A DNA stretch of 8,672 nt from an uncultured Eubacteriales bacterium (GTDB lineage: Bacteria > Bacillota > Clostridia > Oscillospirales > Oscillospiraceae): positions 1-8,672 of the forward strand of contig USIZ01000042.1 in NCBI GenBank assembly GCA_900554855.1, in the 5' to 3' direction. The notes under the pieces were generated by a model, which worked only from the letters and a program-made list of their open reading frames with translations, was not told where the DNA came from and searched no databases. Made by a program: the position numbers and the translations under genes. Below are positions 5,248 to 8,672 of this stretch, in pieces. Position 1 is the stretch's first letter. Each line of letters begins with the position of its first letter.

Positions 5248-6132
5248 ATGCCTAAGATTTATTCTGGCGATCTTACCAAGATGTTCGACATCTCCGGTAA
5301 GAAGGCTGTCATCATCGGCGGCGCCGGCGGCTTTGGTAAGGCCATTGCCGAGGGCTACGCTGCCAACGGCTGCGACGTGCTGATCTCTTCCCGTCGTGAG
5401 TCCGCTCTGCAGGAAGCCAAGGCTGAGATCGAGAAGGTCGCTGCCCCTGGCGTGAAGGTTCTCTACTTTGCCGGCGACGCCGGTGACGAGGAGACCGTCA
5501 AGAAGATGCTGGACTTCACCGTCGGCCCCGATGGTCTGGGCGGCTGCGACATCCTGGTCAACGCTCAGGGCATCAACCAGAAGATGTTCTCCTGGGAGAT
5601 CGACACCGACTACTTTGAGAAGATGCTGCACACCAACATCACTTCCATGATGTTCACCTGCCGCTACTTCGGCAACTGGATGAAGGATCACAACCTCGAC
5701 GAGGGTGAGACCGCTGTCCCCATGTCCGAGTTCAAGGCTGGCATGCCCAACCCCAACAAGGGCTATGGCAAGATCATCAACTTCGGCTCCGTCCGCGGCA
5801 TCCGTGCTGTTGCCAACGGCGGTATGGGCAACGTCCCCTACAACACCACCAAGGGTGCTGTCGAGATGCTGACCAAGGCCTTCGCTGCTGACCTGCGTCC
5901 CAACGTCCAGGTCAACCTGATCGGGCCCACCATCACCTACACTCCCATGATGGTCGGCAAGCTGCCCCCCGATGAGGCTACCCGTAACCACATCGCCGAT
6001 CCTCTGCCCGCTCAGCGTATCGGCTATGAGATCGACGTTGTCGGCCCCGCCATCTTCCTGGCTTCCGCCGCTTCCGACATGGTTACCGCTTCCTCCATCT
6101 ATCCCGATGGTGGTCTGGTTGCTACGTCCTGA
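5248..6132 (+). CDS. SDR-family NAD(P)-dependent oxidoreductase
   Basis: The 294-residue enzyme starts at ATG 5248, eight bases after AAGGAG (5234-5239). It shows the short-chain dehydrogenase plan: a cofactor loop GGAGGFG (24-30; the usual first Thr is Ile23), NAQG (105-108), Asn130, Ser181 in INFGSVRG, and Tyr198/Lys202 in YNTTK, followed by a C-terminal YPDGG. The start, SGDLTKMFDISGKKAVIIGG, resembles gluconate 5-dehydrogenase-like SDRs. It is longer than the classical 250 residues because of an acidic/Pro-rich insertion at about 143-172 before the Ser strand, which probably shapes the substrate pocket. It would interconvert a hydroxyl and a carbonyl on an unknown substrate in the cytoplasm. 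It is co-transcribed with the cupin and ends at a strong terminator; the neighbouring GntP permease suggests a sugar acid or other hydroxy acid. Confidence 0.9.
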   Translation: MPKIYSGDLTKMFDISGKKAVIIGGAGGFGKAIAEGYAANGCDVLISSRRESALQEAKAEIEKVAAPGVKVLYFAGDAGDEETVKKMLDFTVGPDGLGGCDILVNAQGINQKMFSWEIDTDYFEKMLHTNITSMMFTCRYFGNWMKDHNLDEGETAVPMSEFKAGMPNPNKGYGKIINFGSVRGIRAVANGGMGNVPYNTTKGAVEMLTKAFAADLRPNVQVNLIGPTITYTPMMVGKLPPDEATRNHIADPLPAQRIGYEIDVVGPAIFLASAASDMVTASSIYPDGGLVATS

Positions 6133-6159
6133 TTTTTACATCAGAAAAAGCACTTTTTA

Positions 6160-6192
6160 CAGCGCACCGCTTCGGCGGTGCGCTGCTTTTTT
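6160..6192 (+). terminator. Intrinsic terminator of the cupin-SDR operon
   Basis: An 11-bp perfect GC-rich stem (6160-6170 with 6175-6185) closed by a TTCG tetraloop is followed by C and six Ts (6187-6192). An A run (6144-6148) precedes it. Confidence 0.95.
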
Positions 6193-6219
6193 CCTTCCCC
6201 ACAAATCCCATGTATCCAC

Positions 6220-6248
6220 TGGAAATCGGGCGAATCTTGTGCTAAAAT
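6220..6248 (+). promoter_or_regulatory. Promoter of the HxlR-type regulator gene
   Basis: TAAAAT (6243-6248) with TGC directly before it forms an extended -10; a weak TGGAAA -35 (6220-6225) is 17 bases upstream. Expected transcription start is near 6255, which rules out the in-frame ATG at 6257 as the main start. Confidence 0.65.
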
Positions 6249-6280
6249 GTAGAAAAATGCATGAGAGGAGCGCGTTTCCG

Positions 6281-6754
6281 ATGGAGGAGAACAAGCCGCT
6301 GTGTCCCGATGCCGCAGAAGATGCAAAGGATGGTCTGATCTTTGATATTCAGCAGGACCCTTACAACTATGTCATGCGGGTGGTATTCTGCCGCTGGAAG
6401 CCGTTTATCCTGCGGGCCATGGACTTTGATGAGGGGAAGCTGACCCATTTTTCCCGTTTCACCAAGCAGCTGCCCATCACCCAGAAGGTGCTCTCGGAAA
6501 ACCTGCGCCAGCTGGAGGCGGACGGACTCATCTACCGTACTGTGCTGCCCACCACACCGCCGCAGGTGGAGTATCGCCTCACCCCGGCGGGCAAGGGCCT
6601 TGTCCCCCTGCTGGATCATATCTACGACTGGGGCTGGGAGGAGATGCAGCGCCGGAAGCTGCCCATCGACGCGCTGGGCGAGATGTGGCACGGCAAGCGT
6701 GAGCCGGATGAGGCCATCATGAACCACCCCTACAAGAAAAACTACGACAAGTAA
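6281..6754 (+). CDS. HxlR-family winged-helix transcriptional regulator
   Basis: The 157-residue protein starts at ATG 6281, ten bases after GAGAGGAG (6263-6270). An upstream in-frame ATG (6257) lies at the predicted transcript start. The HxlR signature is clear: CRWKPFILRAM (37-47) corresponds to the GGKWKxxIL helix, RFTKQLPITQKVLSENLRQLE (59-79) is the recognition region, and DGLIYRT with VEYRLTPAGKGLVPLLD (81-112) is the wing and dimer helix. It carries about 30 extra N-terminal residues and a 35-residue charged tail. Cys8 and Cys37 are the only cysteines; family members such as YodB/HypR sense electrophiles or oxidants through a cysteine near the first helix, and HxlR itself is an activator. 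Its single-gene unit between the SDR operon and the permease suggests a local pathway regulator. Effector unknown. Confidence 0.88.
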   Translation: MEENKPLCPDAAEDAKDGLIFDIQQDPYNYVMRVVFCRWKPFILRAMDFDEGKLTHFSRFTKQLPITQKVLSENLRQLEADGLIYRTVLPTTPPQVEYRLTPAGKGLVPLLDHIYDWGWEEMQRRKLPIDALGEMWHGKREPDEAIMNHPYKKNYDK

Positions 6755-6765
6755 CGGCGTTTTTC

Positions 6766-6809
6766 AACGGCCCGGAGCAGAGAGAAAAACCTGCTCCGGG
6801 CTGTTTTTT
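6766..6809 (+). terminator. Intrinsic terminator after the HxlR-type gene
   Basis: GCCCGGAGCAG (6770-6780) pairs perfectly with CTGCTCCGGGC (6791-6801) around a 10-base A-rich loop. The stem can extend outward through AACG/TGTT with a G-U pair, and TTTTTT (6804-6809) follows. Confidence 0.93.
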
Positions 6810-6842
6810 GCTTTTGTCAGGAAAATTCCCTGATTTTGATGC

Positions 6843-6869
6843 TTACCTCTGGGTAACTGGGTTACTTTC
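6843..6869. promoter_or_regulatory. Candidate regulator sites upstream of the permease gene
   Basis: TTACC (6843-6847), GGTAAC (6852-6857) and GGTTAC (6860-6865) form two overlapping dyads: TTACC-N4-(G)GTAA and GTAAC-TGG-GTTAC, followed by TTTC. The same TTACCT-N4-GTAAC string occurs before the flavoenzyme gene (8450-8464). They lie about 45-70 bases before the expected transcript start, the usual place for an activator. The HxlR-type protein is the nearest candidate binder. Confidence 0.5.
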
Positions 6870-6899
6870 TCGGAAGGACAATACTTTTTTGTGCGTTCT

Positions 6900-6908
6900 T
6901 GCTAAAAA
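6900..6908 (+). promoter_or_regulatory. Probable extended -10 of the permease promoter
   Basis: TGCTAAAAA (TG at 6900-6901, box 6903-6908) matches the TGCTA extended -10 shape of the other three promoters here. No good -35 is found at 17 bases, which fits dependence on an activator. An alternative is TTGCTA (6899-6904) as -35 with TAGACT (6922-6927) as -10 at 17-base spacing. Confidence 0.45.
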
Positions 6909-6941
6909 AAATCACCTATGTTAGACTCTTCTTGTTGAGAT

Positions 6942-6956
6942 TCAGGAGATTCCTGA
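6942..6956. promoter_or_regulatory. Short palindrome in the permease leader
   Basis: TCAGGA (6942-6947) and TCCTGA (6951-6956) flank GAT, just before the ribosome site (AAGGAGG at 6967-6973). It could be an operator or a small leader hairpin; at 6-bp arms it could also be chance. Confidence 0.25.
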
Positions 6957-6980
6957 GAGAAAGAAAAAGGAGGAAAACGC

Positions 6981-8312
6981 ATGACAACTTCTGTTGTGAT
7001 CGGCATCATCGCCATTATCGTGGCCTTTGCTCTGCTGATCGTACTCTGCTTCCGCGGTATGTCTGCCATGTATGTCGCGCCCCTGTGCGCACTGGTGGTA
7101 GCCGTCGCCTGCGGAATGCCGCTGGTGGACACCATGGTGAACACCTTCGCCGGCGGCGCGGGCGGCTTCGTCATCGGACTGCTGCCTGTGTTCCTGATGT
7201 CCATCCTGATCGGACGGGTGTACATCGCCTCTGGTGCGGCTACCAACATCGCCCGCACCCTGATGAACGTCTTTGCCAAGAATGCGGACGCAAAGCGCCG
7301 CCAGACGGTGGGCGTGATCATCTCCATTGCCGTCAGCTGGGCCATGTGCTTCGGCGGCATCGACACCTTCTGCGCCCTGTTCACTCTGTTCCCCGTCATC
7401 CTGACCGTGTGCGGCGAGGCCAACATTCCCCGTAAGTACATGATCGGCATGATCTGCTGCGGCGTGTCCGGTGCGGCCTGCACCCCCGGTGCACCTCTGG
7501 TTGCCAACTCCATCCCCATGGGTATTCTGGGCACCAGCTCTACTGCCGGCGCGATCCCCGGCTTCATCGGCGCGGCCATCGTCCTCATTGGCGGCGGCTT
7601 CTATCTGGTTCGCTCCATCCACAAGGCCGCTGACCGCGGCGAAGTGTTCGAGCCTGGCAAGGTCGCTTTCGAGCCTGTCGATCCCAACCGCAAGTATCCC
7701 CCCTTCATTGTGGCTCTGCTGCCTCTGATCCTGGTCGTGGTGCTCTTCAACGTCACTAATATTCTGGCCCCCTCTCTGCTGGCTGGTTTTGTCCTCGCAC
7801 TGATCGTGCTGACCCCCTATATCCAGCCTGAGAATGGCCTGACCCGCGGCCGCACCCTCATCAACGCCCTGAACGAGGGCGGCAAGTCCACTGCTGAGGC
7901 TCTGCTGCTGGGCGGCATCGTTGCCGGCTTTGCCGCTGTGGTGCAGTCCACCGACGCCTACAACTTCCTGATCGATGGCGTCACCCATCTGAATATTCCC
8001 GCTCCCATGCTGGTCGTCATTGCCGTGGCAATTCTGGTCGGCCTCACCGGATCCCCACCCGTCGCTCTGCAGATCGTGGTACCCGTTCTGGCCGCTACGG
8101 TCGCTCTGGAGCCCGAGGCGATCCACCGTATTGCCACTATCACCGCCTCTACCTTTGATACCCTGCCTTATCAGGGCGCCATCATCATCATGCTTGGCAT
8201 GGCCGATCTGAAACACAAGGACGGCTATCCCCCTGTCATGATGTGCACCGTCATTATGACCGGTCTGGCCGCTGTGGTCGCCGCTCTGCTGTTTGCCACC
8301 GGCCTGTTCTGA
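6981..8312 (+). CDS. GntP-family gluconate/organic-acid permease
   Basis: The 443-residue integral membrane protein starts at ATG 6981, seven bases after AAGGAGG. About 11-12 hydrophobic segments are visible, starting with VVIGIIAIIVAFALLIVLCF and ending with MMCTVIMTGLAAVVAALLFA. Length and layout match GntP symporters: an early GGAGGFVIGLLPVFLMSILIGR segment (about 57-77), SGAATNIARTLM, a re-entrant-type FGGIDTFCALF, and a late GSPPVALQIVVPVLA. GntP members take up gluconate, glycerate, fructuronate, D-serine, citrate or 3-hydroxybutyrate by cation symport, so the substrate is probably a hydroxylated acid, but the sequence does not say which. It has its own promoter and terminator. The adjacent SDR and flavoenzyme suggest it feeds a catabolic pathway. 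Confidence 0.88.
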   Translation: MTTSVVIGIIAIIVAFALLIVLCFRGMSAMYVAPLCALVVAVACGMPLVDTMVNTFAGGAGGFVIGLLPVFLMSILIGRVYIASGAATNIARTLMNVFAKNADAKRRQTVGVIISIAVSWAMCFGGIDTFCALFTLFPVILTVCGEANIPRKYMIGMICCGVSGAACTPGAPLVANSIPMGILGTSSTAGAIPGFIGAAIVLIGGGFYLVRSIHKAADRGEVFEPGKVAFEPVDPNRKYPPFIVALLPLILVVVLFNVTNILAPSLLAGFVLALIVLTPYIQPENGLTRGRTLINALNEGGKSTAEALLLGGIVAGFAAVVQSTDAYNFLIDGVTHLNIPAPMLVVIAVAILVGLTGSPPVALQIVVPVLAATVALEPEAIHRIATITASTFDTLPYQGAIIIMLGMADLKHKDGYPPVMMCTVIMTGLAAVVAALLFATGLF

Positions 8313-8343
8313 TCTCCCTCATTTTTCCTATGATCCCCCTGAG

Positions 8344-8370
8344 AAAAGGCCGCCTGTGGGCGGCCTTTTT
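8344..8370 (+). terminator. Intrinsic terminator after the permease gene
   Basis: AAAAGGCCGCC (8344-8354) pairs perfectly with GGCGGCCTTTT (8359-8369) around a TGTG loop, with five Ts (8366-8370). The A-rich left arm could also stop transcription from the other strand. Confidence 0.95.
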
Positions 8371-8448
8371 CTCGAGTCTGCCGAGCGCCGTCCGCTGCGG
8401 ATGATGCGGCTCTGCGCGGCGCGGATACTCTTCACGGAAGGGTACAGT
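8371..8448. other. Gene-free spacer upstream of the flavoenzyme promoter
   Basis: GC-rich sequence between the permease terminator and the promoter region. I see no gene, only short imperfect inverted pieces (for example CCGC/GCGG at 8391-8411). GGTAC (8441-8445) near its end is a degenerate half-site-like match to the GTAAC elements that follow. Confidence 0.4.
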
Positions 8449-8464
8449 GTTACCTGAAAGTAAC
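8449..8464. promoter_or_regulatory. Candidate regulator site upstream of the flavoenzyme gene
   Basis: GTTAC (8449-8453) and GTAAC (8460-8464) form a 16-bp dyad with a 6-base centre, just upstream of the -35. TTACCT-N4-GTAAC is shared at identical spacing with the permease promoter (6843-6857). The position, centred about 46 bases before the expected start, suits an activator. Confidence 0.55.
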
Positions 8465-8467
8465 TCC

Positions 8468-8496
8468 TTTTCAGAACAAAAATGTTCTGCTACAAT
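8468..8496 (+). promoter_or_regulatory. Flavoenzyme promoter with a palindrome in its spacer
   Basis: TTTTCA (8468-8473) and TACAAT (8491-8496) are separated by 17 bases, with TGC directly before the -10. A perfect palindrome, CAGAACA (8472-8478) and TGTTCTG (8483-8489) around AAAA, fills the spacer. A protein bound there would cover the RNA polymerase site, so this looks like a repressor operator or a MerR-like twist site. Confidence 0.65.
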
Positions 8497-8552
8497 GGTA
8501 CTATCAAAGAACTGAACAACATTTATTTTATGATAAGAAAGGAAGTATCATA

Positions 8553-8672
8553 ATGGGCTGCAATAAATATCCCCATATGTTCGCCCCGATGACCATCAAG
8601 GGCGTCACCTTCAAGAACCGTGTGCTGGCCTCCCCGATCACCACCAACCGGATCGTGGATCACGGCTACCCC
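8553..8672 (+). CDS. Old Yellow Enzyme-type NADH:flavin oxidoreductase, 3' end missing
   Basis: Only the first 40 codons are present. The start MGCNKYPHMFAPMTIKGVTF then KNRVLASPITTNR is the characteristic N-terminus of FMN-binding OYE-family TIM barrels: the (L/M)F.P..I....kNR...(A/S)P stretch lines the first beta strand and flavin site. Relatives in gut Clostridia include ene-reductases such as BaiCD-, enoate/dienoyl-CoA reductase- and flavone reductase-like proteins, many with an extra Fe-S and FAD/NAD domain at about 650 residues. The length and domains of this one cannot be seen. The ribosome site is AAAGGA at 8538-8543. It probably reduces an activated C=C bond in the pathway served by the neighbouring permease and SDR. 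Confidence 0.85.
   Translation, partial: MGCNKYPHMFAPMTIKGVTFKNRVLASPITTNRIVDHGYP

Noticed and set aside
4792..5991. Minus-strand open frame of 399 codons opposite cupin and SDR
   Set aside because: Gly/Val/Asp-rich antisense product of strongly biased codons in real genes; no family resemblance.
6257..6280. Upstream ATG start for the HxlR-type gene
   Set aside because: It lies at the predicted transcription start without a ribosome site; ATG 6281 has GAGAGGAG well placed.
6942..8216. Minus-strand open frame of 424 codons opposite the permease
   Set aside because: His/Gln/Gly-rich antisense shadow of a membrane protein gene; no ribosome site.

Overview
The window looks like a GC-rich Firmicutes chromosome, most like a gut Oscillospiraceae/Clostridia lineage of the Flavonifractor-Intestinimonas-Oscillibacter kind. 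The reasons are strong AAGGAGG-type ribosome sites, mixed ATG/GTG/TTG starts, extended -10 promoters and the protein families present. The taxon is inferred from gene style only; no marker gene is present.

Positions 1-4561 are the tail and lysis end of a prophage or domesticated phage element, all on the + strand in one tightly packed transcript. The order is: a cut-off tail-terminator-like gene, major tail tube protein, two small overlapping tail-assembly-chaperone-type genes, an unusually short tape measure protein (460 aa) with 26-residue Trp-rich repeats, a 120-aa DUF6711-like protein, a membrane/coiled-coil peptide, an r1t-type holin and an amidase endolysin. Two hairpins close the unit. 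No separate baseplate, tail-fibre or adhesin gene lies between the tape measure and the holin, which is unusual. Positions 4562-4699 are AT-rich, gene-free sequence between the phage part and the next locus.

Positions 4700-8672 hold a small-molecule metabolism locus in four separately promoted units, all on the + strand: (i) a cupin-fold protein plus an SDR oxidoreductase, (ii) an HxlR-family winged-helix regulator, (iii) a GntP-family organic-acid permease, and (iv) the start of an Old Yellow Enzyme-type flavin oxidoreductase that runs off the window. Strong intrinsic terminators follow units i, ii and iii. All four promoters share a TGCTA extended -10, and the permease and flavoenzyme promoters share an upstream dyad (TTACCT-N4-GTAAC). 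That makes a local regulon under the HxlR protein plausible.

The inferred logic is that GntP imports a hydroxy- or unsaturated acid, the SDR and the OYE-type enzyme perform NAD(P)H-dependent carbonyl and ene chemistry on it, the cupin (which has lost the usual metal-binding histidines) helps in an unknown way, and HxlR senses a related signal. The substrate cannot be read from the sequence.
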